A stretch of 64,000 bases of DNA, taken from assembly GCA_015075445.1 (NCBI GenBank), contig JABTUJ010000012.1, positions 124,001 through 188,000 on the forward strand, given 5' to 3'. Under the pieces are notes generated by a model. It saw only the letters and a program-made list of their open reading frames with translations, did not search any database and had not been told where the DNA came from. Every line of letters starts with the position of its first letter. Within the stretch, counting starts at the first letter, position 1. The position numbers were made by a program, and so were the translations under genes. Origin of the DNA: Verrucomicrobiales bacterium (GTDB taxonomy: Bacteria > Verrucomicrobiota > Verrucomicrobiia > Limisphaerales > J093). Shown here piece after piece: positions 8,479 through 17,156 of this stretch.

Positions 8479-9588
8479 TCAGATGCTGTCCACGTACCGC
8501 TGCATCGCTTCCTCCTGGTCCATGATGGACTGCACCAGCTTGAACTGCGTGCGGCACCGATCAAGGTTGTGCTGCGGACGATGGACGCGGAAGTAAACGT
8601 CCCCGCTCAGATAGTCCGTCAGAAACCGGATGCCAATCGTGTACGTGATGAGCCGCCCCGCAAACGCCAGCAGCGACTTCTCCGCCGGCTTGAGGAAGCC
8701 CCGGGTCGCCTCGACGTAGCCCCGGGCCAGCGCCTCGAACATCGGCATCTGCATCGAGACCTTCGACAGGTCCTCCTCGTCCTCCAGCGTCGGGCTCGTC
8801 GTCGTGCGCACCATGTCGCCGAAGTCGTAGTGCACGAGCCCTGGCATGACCGTGTCGAGGTCCACCACGCACATGGCGCGGCCCGTCTCCCAGTCGAGCA
8901 TGACGTTGTTGAACTTCGTGTCGTTGTGGGTGACGCGCTCGGGAATCTCCCCGCGCGCCTGCGCATCCAGCAACGTGCCGATCCAGGATTCCTGGGCCAG
9001 GGCGAACTCGATCTCCTTCCGGGCGCTGGCAGCCCGCAGGTGATGGTCCTCGTCGAGCGCCTGCCGGAGGGCGGCGAAGCGCTTCCGGGTGTTGTGAAAT
9101 TCCGGAATAGTCTCGTGCAGGCGCTCTCCTGGCAGATCGGCCAGCAGGCTCTGGAATTCGCCGAAGGCCCGTCCCGCCTCCTGGGCCTGGGTCGTATTCT
9201 GCACCGCCTCGAACGACTGAACCTTCTCCACGAACACAAACGTGCGCCAGACATCGCCGTTGCCATCCGAGTAGAACGACCGGCCGTCGTGCGTGGGAAC
9301 GACCGTCAGAGCCCGCCGGGTGCGCTGGCGCGCGCCGCTCTCGGCCAACTTCTTCTGCAGGTGGCTCGTCACCCGCATGGCGTTCTCCATCACCTTCTCC
9401 GGCTCTCGGAACACGCCCTGGTTGATCTTCTGGTGGATGTACCGCACCAGCACCCCGCCCTGATCGTACGTGGCCGTGTAGGTCTCGTTGATGTGACCAA
9501 TCTTGCAGGGCTCCGCATGCAGGATCTGACCGTAGATGCGGAACTGCTGCGAGATGTGCTGCAGGTGTTGTTCGCGGTAGAGCGGCAT
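8479..9588 (-). CDS. APH-family sugar kinase, NahK-like
   Basis: A 369-residue phosphotransferase of the aminoglycoside-phosphotransferase/choline-kinase fold. HNDTKFNNVML is the catalytic loop (Asp base and Asn metal ligand) and VVDLDTVMPG carries the metal-binding Asp. The N-terminal GHINETYTATY and the following YIHQKIN/VMENAMRVTSHL pattern resemble N-acetylhexosamine 1-kinase (NahK), which is similar in length. It is 5 nt upstream of KDPG aldolase, suggesting sugar or amino-sugar catabolism. Drug resistance is unlikely. The substrate is inferred, not shown. Confidence 0.75.
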   Translation of the reverse strand: MPLYREQHLQHISQQFRIYGQILHAEPCKIGHINETYTATYDQGGVLVRYIHQKINQGVFREPEKVMENAMRVTSHLQKKLAESGARQRTRRALTVVPTHDGRSFYSDGNGDVWRTFVFVEKVQSFEAVQNTTQAQEAGRAFGEFQSLLADLPGERLHETIPEFHNTRKRFAALRQALDEDHHLRAASARKEIEFALAQESWIGTLLDAQARGEIPERVTHNDTKFNNVMLDWETGRAMCVVDLDTVMPGLVHYDFGDMVRTTTSPTLEDEEDLSKVSMQMPMFEALARGYVEATRGFLKPAEKSLLAFAGRLITYTIGIRFLTDYLSGDVYFRVHRPQHNLDRCRTQFKLVQSIMDQEEAMQRYVDSI

Positions 9589-9849
9589 GCGTTTCCAGGG
9601 CCCCGGGTTGTTGGCAGCCAAGCCCGACCCCCGTCGGTTGGCCGCGGCTCGTGCCGTGCCAGTTGAACCGGCTTCCCTCCGGCAACTCAAGCCCTTTTTC
9701 CGCTCGCCCGCCCGCCCGGCGCATCGTCTTACGCAGCGGCACGCATTTCCAACGCCGCGCCCCCACCACGCCCTGAGAGCACTCGCGAAGCGTCGGGAGT
9801 GCGCCGTCTTCCAGCGGCGCTTTTCGTTCTCCGCGCCCCCGCCGCTCCC

Positions 9850-10986
9850 TCAACCCGCCGCTCGCAGCCGCGCCCGGCCGATCTCCCGCAGTTGCGCGAC
9901 GAACGGTTCAGGGATCAAACCGCCCTTCTGGATCGGTACATCCCACGTGATCACGCCCCCCTTCGCCATCAGGTCCCGGACATAGCCCACGATCACTTCA
10001 TCCGACTTCTGCGGCCGCTCGCCGCCGCACCAGGTCTGACCGAGAAAACTGAGGATCTGAAACTGCACCCGGCGCCCCTCCCGCTCCAGCCAGCGGCCCG
10101 GACAGGCCCGGATCGCGTCGGCCACCTGGTCCAGGTTGACCTCGCCTGCCGTGTAGTCCTCCACCGGCGTGTGGCACACCACGGGCACTTTGATCCCGGG
10201 ATTGAACGCCACCAGCGCATCGGGATTCCCGGCCTTCAGCGCGCGCGCGAAGCTCGCGAAGTTCGGCTCGTCGGCATGGCGATACATCTCGTCGGCGAAG
10301 TAGCAGCCATCGATCCACCAGCCGACCACCCGTCGGCCCCAGCGCTGCGACCAATCGCGGCAGACCGCCTCCCAGTTCCGCTGGAACTCGACCAGTCGCC
10401 CGCCCACCGCCTCCCCGGGCAGTTGCCAGCCACCCGTTGAACCCCAGCGCCACTGGAGCTTGCGGCGCGCCACCGGGTCTGCCGCCGGGGCGCCGCTGGG
10501 CAGATAAGCCAGCAGGCGGATACCGTGGGGTTCGAGGTCCCGCGCCAGCTCGTCGATCAGGTCGCGCCGCGAGCACTTGCTGGGCTGAATGCCCACGAGC
10601 CGATCGTAGGTCGCGTTCGGGGCGCAGTAGTGACCGGAGTTCTGGCCGAGGGTGAACAGCAGGTACTTCGCCCCCGTGGACGCCAGTTGCCGGACCAGGC
10701 CCGCCACATCGAAGGCGTCCACCTGCGCGTTCCACGCTTCCGCCGTGAGCTCCGCCCCGCCGTCGGAGCTGGGGGGCGCACCCAGATAATGCGTCATCAC
10801 CCCCCAACCCGCCTGATGGAACCAGTCGGCGGGGTGCGACTCGGCGGCGCGCAAGCGACCCACCGCCGCGTGGCTCGCGGCCATGGCGGCGGTGACCGCG
10901 GCCTGTCCGAGGAAACGACGGCGCGTGAGCGCCGAATGGGATCGGTGTGGATTCATGGGTTGTGGTTCCAGGTTCGGATGCTTCAT
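9850..10986 (-). CDS. Tat-exported alpha-L-fucosidase-like (GH29-like) protein
   Basis: A 378-residue protein with a twin-arginine signal (TRRRFLGQAAVTAAMAASHA) and a TIM-barrel glycosidase body resembling GH29 fucosidase-like proteins. WFHQAGWGVMTHYLG opens the barrel and VGWWIDGCYFADEMY carries the Asp expected at the nucleophile position. Chosen start: the ATG that overlaps the upstream stop as ATGA. A second ATG at 10956 sits closer to the Tat motif and may be the real one. Last of three overlapping genes for secreted enzymes. Many verrucomicrobial members have no known substrate. Confidence 0.7.
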   Translation of the reverse strand: MKHPNLEPQPMNPHRSHSALTRRRFLGQAAVTAAMAASHAAVGRLRAAESHPADWFHQAGWGVMTHYLGAPPSSDGGAELTAEAWNAQVDAFDVAGLVRQLASTGAKYLLFTLGQNSGHYCAPNATYDRLVGIQPSKCSRRDLIDELARDLEPHGIRLLAYLPSGAPAADPVARRKLQWRWGSTGGWQLPGEAVGGRLVEFQRNWEAVCRDWSQRWGRRVVGWWIDGCYFADEMYRHADEPNFASFARALKAGNPDALVAFNPGIKVPVVCHTPVEDYTAGEVNLDQVADAIRACPGRWLEREGRRVQFQILSFLGQTWCGGERPQKSDEVIVGYVRDLMAKGGVITWDVPIQKGGLIPEPFVAQLREIGRARLRAAG

Positions 10987-12830
10987 GGATGGGCCGCGGC
11001 CTCGCGCAAGAACTGATCCAGCTCGCGGTGTTGCAGCCACAGTTTCTGGTTCAGCGAGCTGAGTTCGCCCAGCTCCCCGCGCGAGCGTACCCGCCGGGCG
11101 AAGGTACGGAACAGCTCCTCGATGGGCGCCGTCTCGAACTGGGCCCGCGCCGCCTGAGCCTGCTCGCGTAACGCCGTGCCGAACATCTCCCCTCGCAGGT
11201 ACTGTTCCTTCAGGGTGTAGGCTGCCTCGATCTTTCGCCCCACCTCGTCCAGCAGTAGCGAGCCGCGAAAGTTGTCGGCCAGCCAACCAAGGTTCTGCCG
11301 GTGGACGGGAGACCCGGCCCCCGATTCCAGCCGTTCGATCAGCGCGATCGCCGCACGGAGTGGATCCTCCAGCCCCGGCGGCAGGCGTCCCCAGGCCGGG
11401 CTGTAAGGGAAGTACTCGGGCGAACTGAGCGTGCCGAGCTGGTTCTCCTGCTCGAAGCGCAGCAGCAGCGGCGCCAGGGTGTCGGCCGCTTCCGCCCCGT
11501 ACCGCTCGGTGCAATGCCGCCGGTACAACGCTTCGCCGGAGGGTGCCTGCTCCGGATCACGCGCCGTCAGGGCAAAGGCCTCGAGGTTCATCCGGATCTC
11601 CTCCGTCCGCCAATGAATGCCGATCACACCGGACAGCCGGTCCGCGTGCGCGGCCTTCACTTGATCGCGAATCGAGGCGGCACGCGGTTGCAGATGCCAG
11701 AGCCAGGCGTCGCCTTCGAACCACGGGATGGCCCACGTCGGCCGATGCGCCGCGACCTCCGCCAGGACCGGCGCGTGGCCGCTGCCCCCCATGCCCGGAT
11801 TGAGGCAACTGAACACGATGTCGCGCGGCAACGCCCGGTCCAGGCCGCGCAGCACGGGCGGCAGTTGCGGACCGCCACCCCAGCCGCCAATCGCCAGCCG
11901 CGTCCGGGGCGCGTGCCGGCTCAGGTACTCGTGCACCTGCCGGATCTGGACTAGCGACCACACGCCCGTGAACACGTCGTGCTCGCGGGGCGCCCCGCTG
12001 AAGTGCCCCTTCTCCCGTTGATAAAACTCGGCGAACCGTCCGGCCAATTCCGGCGGCGCGACGAACATCGAGTGTTCGTGCAGCCAGAGCCACACCCAGT
12101 CCAGCCCGGGATAGGTCGTCAGCAAGTCCCGCAGCGTGGCGTGGAGGATCTCGATGTTCGCCGGGTGCGTCGGGTCCGGCAGCAGCGCCCCGCCAATCCG
12201 GGACTCGGGCGGCACAATCGAGGCCAGTTCCGGCGGGTGCACCCCGAACTCGAACCCGATCGCCACCTGGATCCCGCGGGCGTGCGCCATCGCGATCACC
12301 TCGCCCATCAGCCCCTGCGCCCGGCGGTAACGTTCTTCGTGGGAGCGGGCCGTCACCGCGCCGTCGCCTCCGAACGCCTCCGCTCCCGGCGGCAGCGGAA
12401 ACAGGTTGCCGGTCTCAAAGGCAAAGTCCCGGACCGCCAGCGGCCGATAGCCCCACCGCGCCGTCATCGAGGTGTCAAAGCCCGCCACGGGCACGACATC
12501 CCGATACTGGATCCGGATCAGCGGTTCCACGTACGGCGCGTACCGCTCCGCCCCGCCCGTGTAACAGTGGAACCCCACGAAGTTCAACCCGCGCGCCGCC
12601 AGGTCATCCAGATACACGCGGTAATCGCTCGCGTTCCACGCCGTGGGCCCCGACAGGAAATTGTGCCAGGGCAACGTGCCGCGGATCGCGAACGCCGGCG
12701 GGGCGTCGTCGGCACTTGCCATTGCCCGCAGCCCGCAGCCCGGGAGGAGCAGGGCAAACATGGCGGCGTAGACAGACGCCTCGACGAGAACCGAGCGCCG
12801 GGGGCTCGAACGCGGGAAGGACCTTACCAT
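10983..12830 (-). CDS. Secreted glycoside-hydrolase-like protein, TIM barrel
   Basis: A 615-residue exported protein. A hydrophobic N-terminal signal segment (about 12-35) ends near LLLPGCGLRAM, where the cysteine might act as a lipid anchor. The centre has TIM-barrel strands with acidic residues (IQVAIGFEFGVH, LDWVWLWLHEH, AIPWFEGDAWLW). The last 150 residues are helical. It resembles large polysaccharide-acting enzymes of Verrucomicrobia, but no GH family could be assigned by eye. The start overlaps the SGNH gene by 7 nt and the end overlaps the next gene by 4 nt, so the three are likely co-translated. Confidence 0.65.
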   Translation of the reverse strand: MVRSFPRSSPRRSVLVEASVYAAMFALLLPGCGLRAMASADDAPPAFAIRGTLPWHNFLSGPTAWNASDYRVYLDDLAARGLNFVGFHCYTGGAERYAPYVEPLIRIQYRDVVPVAGFDTSMTARWGYRPLAVRDFAFETGNLFPLPPGAEAFGGDGAVTARSHEERYRRAQGLMGEVIAMAHARGIQVAIGFEFGVHPPELASIVPPESRIGGALLPDPTHPANIEILHATLRDLLTTYPGLDWVWLWLHEHSMFVAPPELAGRFAEFYQREKGHFSGAPREHDVFTGVWSLVQIRQVHEYLSRHAPRTRLAIGGWGGGPQLPPVLRGLDRALPRDIVFSCLNPGMGGSGHAPVLAEVAAHRPTWAIPWFEGDAWLWHLQPRAASIRDQVKAAHADRLSGVIGIHWRTEEIRMNLEAFALTARDPEQAPSGEALYRRHCTERYGAEAADTLAPLLLRFEQENQLGTLSSPEYFPYSPAWGRLPPGLEDPLRAAIALIERLESGAGSPVHRQNLGWLADNFRGSLLLDEVGRKIEAAYTLKEQYLRGEMFGTALREQAQAARAQFETAPIEELFRTFARRVRSRGELGELSSLNQKLWLQHRELDQFLREAAAHP

Positions 12831-13933
12831 TGGAGCGCCTTTCTCAATGCCGGCTCCAGGCCATTTGCGTTGAAGTAGAAGCCCAGCGAGTTGCAGTGCA
12901 CCCCGTCCACCAGGCCCACCGCCTGCGCCGGGCCCAGCATCTTCAGACCGTCCACCCACCGGATCCGGCGATCACCCGCCTGGCGTCGCTGCTGCACGAA
13001 CCGCCGGGCCGTTTCGCGCTTCGACTGCTGCGCCTGCGCGATCTCCGCGCTGACCGCTTCCGCGGGAAAGTAGAACGGGCTCGTCACCAGAATCGGCACC
13101 TGCGGCAGCTTCCCCCGCAGAACTTCCACAAACACCGGCAACGCCGCGGCGTACTGCTCAGCCGAGGGATTGGCCCAGAAATCCAGCACGATGCACGACG
13201 GCTCCAGCTCGGCGATCGCCTCGGCCACCGCGGGCTCACCCAGCCCGTTCCCGCTGAAGCCCAGATTCACGAAGTCCGCGTCGAGCCGACGTTCCAGCAA
13301 CGCCTGGCACGTCCCGCCCGCGTTCGAGGCGCACCCCCCCTGGGTGATGCTCGAACCATAGTAAACGACCGGCCGGCGCGTCGCGTAGGGCGCGGCGGCT
13401 TCCAGCCGGGCCCCCGCGTCCAGGTTCAGTTCACTCACCGACACCGCCTTGTAGAGTGGCAGGTAAAGCGTGATCTCGCGCATCTCCCCAGCCGATCCGA
13501 GACGCCACTCCTTCGCGATCCGCCCATTGCCGTCCGGCCAGGCGCTGCCGAGATACGCGCGGTTCACGTACAGGTCGAAGCCGTTCTCCCCCACGCTCGG
13601 CATGTGGTGCATGTTCGAGAATCGCGGGTTTTGCGCGACCAACCCCACCGTCGTCGAGTCGGTCCGGAAACGAATACGACCGCCGCTCGGCTGTTGCGCC
13701 AGCTCCCACACGGCCGGGCGAAACTGCGACTGTAACCGGGCCGGCAACCGGCGCAGGACCGGCTTGTCATCCTCGAACCATGGCAAGCCATGGACCGCCA
13801 GCCGGTCATCCGGGAACGAAACGCGCTGCCGATCCGGCGCGGTCTCCGCGGCCGCTGCGGGCAGACTCCACGAGAGCAGGAAGAACATTGAGCCTGTCCA
13901 GGCGCGGAAGGCGGAAGCGGGCATCGATTGCAT
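12824..13933 (-). CDS. Secreted SGNH/GDSL-type esterase
   Basis: A 369-residue exported hydrolase. A signal peptide (starting MQSMPASAFRAWTGSMFFLL) precedes a jelly-roll-like N-terminal domain (about 30-170). An SGNH domain follows: YYGSSITQGG (serine nucleophile), LGFSGNG (block III Gly/Asn), VLDFWAN and a C-terminal DGVHCNSLGF with the Asp/His pair. Such two-domain proteins are often carbohydrate acetylesterases. First gene of the three-gene overlapping unit, so deacetylation may precede glycan cleavage by the downstream enzymes. Confidence 0.8.
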   Translation of the reverse strand: MQSMPASAFRAWTGSMFFLLSWSLPAAAAETAPDRQRVSFPDDRLAVHGLPWFEDDKPVLRRLPARLQSQFRPAVWELAQQPSGGRIRFRTDSTTVGLVAQNPRFSNMHHMPSVGENGFDLYVNRAYLGSAWPDGNGRIAKEWRLGSAGEMREITLYLPLYKAVSVSELNLDAGARLEAAAPYATRRPVVYYGSSITQGGCASNAGGTCQALLERRLDADFVNLGFSGNGLGEPAVAEAIAELEPSCIVLDFWANPSAEQYAAALPVFVEVLRGKLPQVPILVTSPFYFPAEAVSAEIAQAQQSKRETARRFVQQRRQAGDRRIRWVDGLKMLGPAQAVGLVDGVHCNSLGFYFNANGLEPALRKALQW

Positions 13934-14031
13934 GTGTGTCGGGCAAGAGCCTGCGCCACTCCGGACCGACCAGCAAGCTCGCGGATGGCTCGGACATCGC
14001 ATACTCGGCAAGGAACCGCGAACGACCGTAG

Positions 14032-14168
14032 GCGCCGACGTGAGGAGGCGAAGTCATGTTGCGCCCGGCCCCCAACGCCTCCTCACGTCGGCGCGCCGTG
14101 AGGAATCCCGCCCGGCACCTGTAGGCCGGCTGCCCCCAGCCGGCGCCCCGTGAGGAATCCCGCCCGGC
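14032..14168. repeat. Inverted and direct repeats in a divergent intergenic region
   Basis: A perfect 19-bp inverted repeat (14032-14050 and 14076-14094, core GCGCCGACGTGAGGAGGCG) is followed by two direct copies of GTGAGGAATCCCGCCCGGC near 14098 and 14150. Between the copies lies CCTGTAGGCCGG, a fragment also seen in the repeat elements at 32.2 and 36.1 kb. The region separates divergent genes, so their promoters must lie in or beside the repeats; none was recognised. Confidence 0.65.
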
Positions 14169-14223
14169 TCTGTCAGAAGCCCAGAAGCTCGTCGCCACGA
14201 CACACTTCAACGTCACTTAAGCC

Positions 14224-16140
14224 ATGCATCCCCACTTCCCGTCCCGTCGCACCCTGACCACGACCGCCACGCTCGGTCTCGCACTCGCCGTCGCCTCTCC
14301 CCTCCTCGAAGCGCAAACACCGGCGACGCCGGCACCCGACACCCCCACCGCGGCGCAAGTCATCGAACGTCACCTGGCCGCCGTTGGCGGATCCACCGTC
14401 CTGAACTCCACCACGTGTCTGGTGATGAAAGGCACCGGCCGGGAACGCGAGGCGGAGATCCAATTCACCCTCACCGCCGCACCGCCCGGACGCTGCCTCC
14501 TGGCCGGTGAAGTCGGCGCCATCCGTGTCCGCACCGGTTGCGATGCCGACGGCGTCTTTTGGCGACAGGACCCCGGCGGTGTCCGGGAACTCACAGCCGC
14601 CGAATCGCGGGCTGACGTCGTGGAAATGCTCTTCAGTCTGAATCCCTTCGCCCTGGCCCATTGGCATGAGCTGGGTTTCACCCTCGAACCCGCCGGCCGC
14701 CGGGACCTCGAAGGACGTCCCGTCTTCACCCTCACGGCCAGGCACCCACAGGGCGCCGCCGTCCCGCTCTGTTTCGACGACGCCTCCGGCCTTCTCGTCG
14801 CCGTGGGCGACAGCCGGCTGTCGGATTACCGCGAGGTGGCAGGTTGGAAGCTTCCCCACCGGCTCCGGTCCGGAGGCGCCCTGGAAATCACGTTCACCGA
14901 CGTCCGCCGCAACGAACCGCTCGCGCCCGGGACCTTCGCCAAACCGTCCGGCCCCACCGCGGAACCGGCCCATCGCTACGAAACCCGCCTGTCTCCGGAC
15001 ACCACCTTGACCATCGTCCGCCGGCCGGCAGTGGCCAACTTCAACTTCGGCCCCCTCCGCGAGCTCCCCCGGTTTCAGCCCGACTCGACCCAGCCCTTCC
15101 AAGTCGATCTCCGCAGTCGCGACGTCTCCACACTCGACCTCCGCGATCGCGCGGCCGACCTGCGGCAGGCGGACTTCGACGATCAGACCCGGTGGCCGGC
15201 CGTCCTTCCCGCCGGCTTCGAGCCGGGCAAACTCATGGACCTCGGACGAAACCCCGGCCTCCGCGTCCGCCAACTCCATCGCCGGGGCATCACCGGCAAG
15301 GGCATCGGCATCGGCATCATCGATCAACCGTTGCTTGTGGATCACGTCGAGTATCGCGATCGCGTGCGGCTCTACGAAGAAATCCACATCCTCGCCGCCG
15401 AAGCCCAGGCCGCGATGCACGGCGCTGCGGTGACCTCGATCGCCGCCGGCCAGTCCGTGGGCGTGGCGCCGGAAGCCGAGCTGTATTTCATTGCCGAGAT
15501 GCATGGGGAGATCAAAGCCGGCCGGTTTGAATGGGACTTCAAACCCCTGGCGCAATCCATCGAGCGCCTCCTCGATCTCAATCGCCAGTTGCCTCCCGCC
15601 CGGCGCATTCGGGTGATCTCGATTTCCGTGGGCTGGTCACCCGGCCAGGCCGGGTGCACCGAGGCCGATGCCGCCGTCGAACGCGCCACCCGGGAAGGCG
15701 TGTTTGTGATCTCGACCGCTCTGGAACGGACCCACCGCCTGGCGTTCCATGGGCTGGGCCGGTTGCCGGAAGCGGATCCTGACGACTTCAATTCGTACGG
15801 CCTGGGTTCGTGGTGGGCCAAGTCCTTCCTGGACGGCCAGCGTCGTTTCGCGCCCGGGGTTCGGTTGCTTGTCCCGATGGATGCCCGCAGCACGGCCAGT
15901 CCCACGGGGGTCCAAGACTACGTGCACTACGCGGGGGGCGGCTGGAGTTGGTCCGTGCCCTATCTGGCGGGGCTCTACGCCCTGGCCTGCCAGGTGAAGG
16001 AAGACATCACCCCGCAACGGTTCTGGGCGGCGGCGCTCCAGACCGGCCGCACGGTCAAGCTCGCGCCGCCCCACGACTCTCTGGAACTCGGCACCCTCGC
16101 CGACCCCGTCGCCCTCATCGAGGCACTGGAGAAGCCTTAG
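14224..16140 (+). CDS. Exported LolA-like/subtilase (S8) fusion protein
   Basis: A 638-residue protein with a signal peptide (to about residue 32). Residues 40-245 resemble the LolA/outer-membrane lipoprotein-sorting fold (AAQVIERHLAAVGG, ending with WKLPHRLRSGGALEITFTDV). Residues 355-638 are a peptidase S8 domain: Asp367 (GIGIIDQPL), His399 (AAMHGAAVTSIAAG) and a probable Ser575 in GGWSWSVPYLAG, which replaces the usual GTSMATPxVAG. The catalytic Asp and His are in convincing contexts; the serine motif is divergent, so activity is likely but not certain. The stretch 245-350 links the two parts. Single-gene unit, divergent from the SGNH gene. Confidence 0.75.
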   Translation: MHPHFPSRRTLTTTATLGLALAVASPLLEAQTPATPAPDTPTAAQVIERHLAAVGGSTVLNSTTCLVMKGTGREREAEIQFTLTAAPPGRCLLAGEVGAIRVRTGCDADGVFWRQDPGGVRELTAAESRADVVEMLFSLNPFALAHWHELGFTLEPAGRRDLEGRPVFTLTARHPQGAAVPLCFDDASGLLVAVGDSRLSDYREVAGWKLPHRLRSGGALEITFTDVRRNEPLAPGTFAKPSGPTAEPAHRYETRLSPDTTLTIVRRPAVANFNFGPLRELPRFQPDSTQPFQVDLRSRDVSTLDLRDRAADLRQADFDDQTRWPAVLPAGFEPGKLMDLGRNPGLRVRQLHRRGITGKGIGIGIIDQPLLVDHVEYRDRVRLYEEIHILAAEAQAAMHGAAVTSIAAGQSVGVAPEAELYFIAEMHGEIKAGRFEWDFKPLAQSIERLLDLNRQLPPARRIRVISISVGWSPGQAGCTEADAAVERATREGVFVISTALERTHRLAFHGLGRLPEADPDDFNSYGLGSWWAKSFLDGQRRFAPGVRLLVPMDARSTASPTGVQDYVHYAGGGWSWSVPYLAGLYALACQVKEDITPQRFWAAALQTGRTVKLAPPHDSLELGTLADPVALIEALEKP

Positions 16141-16339
16141 AGGTTCTGGGAAGCCGCGGCCGGCCGATTTCTGCGGCGCTGGCAACCTCACCAAGCGCCG
16201 CAGGGCATCGTGCGCCCGCGTCAACGACCGATCTTGAGTCAGTTGCTGGTAGACAGGGCGGCACGGGGTGCGGCGAGGCGCGTTCCTGCGGGCTGAGCTT
16301 CGGTTCCGTCCGATCGCTCAGCGCGCAATCCCCCAACCC

Positions 16340-16759
16340 TCAGAGGCGGTGGTCGGTGCACCACTCCAAGAAGCGCGCCGGCCGCAGGATGGGGATGCCG
16401 AATGGCTTCCCCAACACCAACAGATCGTCGTCGTAGCTCACGATCGCCTGGGCCTTCGCCGCCAGTGCCGCGCCGAGGACGCAGTCGTCGTTGGCGTCGC
16501 GCGAGCGACGTTTCCCCAGCGGGGTGGGGACCACTTGCCAGGCTTTGTCGCGAATCCAGCTCAACGGACCAGCCACGTTGGCATGCGGCGCCTCCACCGC
16601 CAGGATGCCAGGGACCCGCTGTTCGTACTCGCGGAGCACCTCCCCCGTCACCACCAAACGGCACCGATGACGAGCGACCAGCGCCAAGCAGCGATGTGCC
16701 GGCCCCCGCCAACCGATGGCGCTGACGATGACGCTTGTGTCGAAGACGACCGGGATCAC
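16340..16759 (-). CDS. PIN-domain toxin of a type II toxin-antitoxin pair
   Basis: A 139-residue PIN-domain protein of the COG1569 type, a predicted Mg2+-dependent RNase. Acidic active-site residues are D7 (VVFDTSV), the Glu in TGEVLREYE and the Asps in SRDANDDCVLGAA with VSYDDDLL. It starts within the antitoxin stop codon (4-nt ATGA overlap), the usual order of antitoxin first, toxin second. Confidence 0.85.
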   Translation of the reverse strand: MIPVVFDTSVIVSAIGWRGPAHRCLALVARHRCRLVVTGEVLREYEQRVPGILAVEAPHANVAGPLSWIRDKAWQVVPTPLGKRRSRDANDDCVLGAALAAKAQAIVSYDDDLLVLGKPFGIPILRPARFLEWCTDHRL

Positions 16760-17007
16760 TTGGAACGGCCTTTCTTGAGGGCGCGATTGATCCGCTCAAT
16801 GTCTGACTCGGTCTCCGGACGGTTGTGGGCACCGGCGAACAGGCGGTTGAACTCATCAATGTCCCGTTGCGCCGCTTCGCTCTCCAACCGGCGCAGTCCG
16901 TCGCGCATGACTTCGCTGATGTTGTTGTACCGGCCCAACCGGACTTGTTGCTCGACGAACCAGCCCTGCGCCTCCGTCACCGACACGTTGTACGTCTTGG
17001 TCGCCAT
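16756..17007 (-). CDS. ParD-like antitoxin
   Basis: An 83-residue protein with an N-terminal ribbon-helix-helix pattern (TYNVSVTEAQGWFVEQQV, ISEVMRDGLRRLE) and a charged helical C-terminus (about 50-83) that would wrap the toxin. This is the ParD/CC2985 class. Chosen start is the ATG of MATKTYNV; six further upstream codons are open but improbable. Such antitoxins usually repress their own promoter. Confidence 0.8.
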   Translation of the reverse strand: MATKTYNVSVTEAQGWFVEQQVRLGRYNNISEVMRDGLRRLESEAAQRDIDEFNRLFAGAHNRPETESDIERINRALKKGRSK

Positions 17008-17156
17008 GCCGGCCAGTCTAGGCACTCAGCATTAGATGTCAAACTTTGCTGCCGCGCAGCCGGTAAGGGGGTGGGCCCCCGGCGCAACCACACCGGCGTG
17101 ATTGTGCTGAACGGCGAGGTGACCGTGGACTCCGCGAACTTCGCCGGCGCCCGGGT

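Noticed and set aside
8479..9588. Antibiotic-resistance phosphotransferase
   Set aside because: The fold is shared, but the N-terminal motif, length and coupling to KDPG aldolase fit a sugar kinase.
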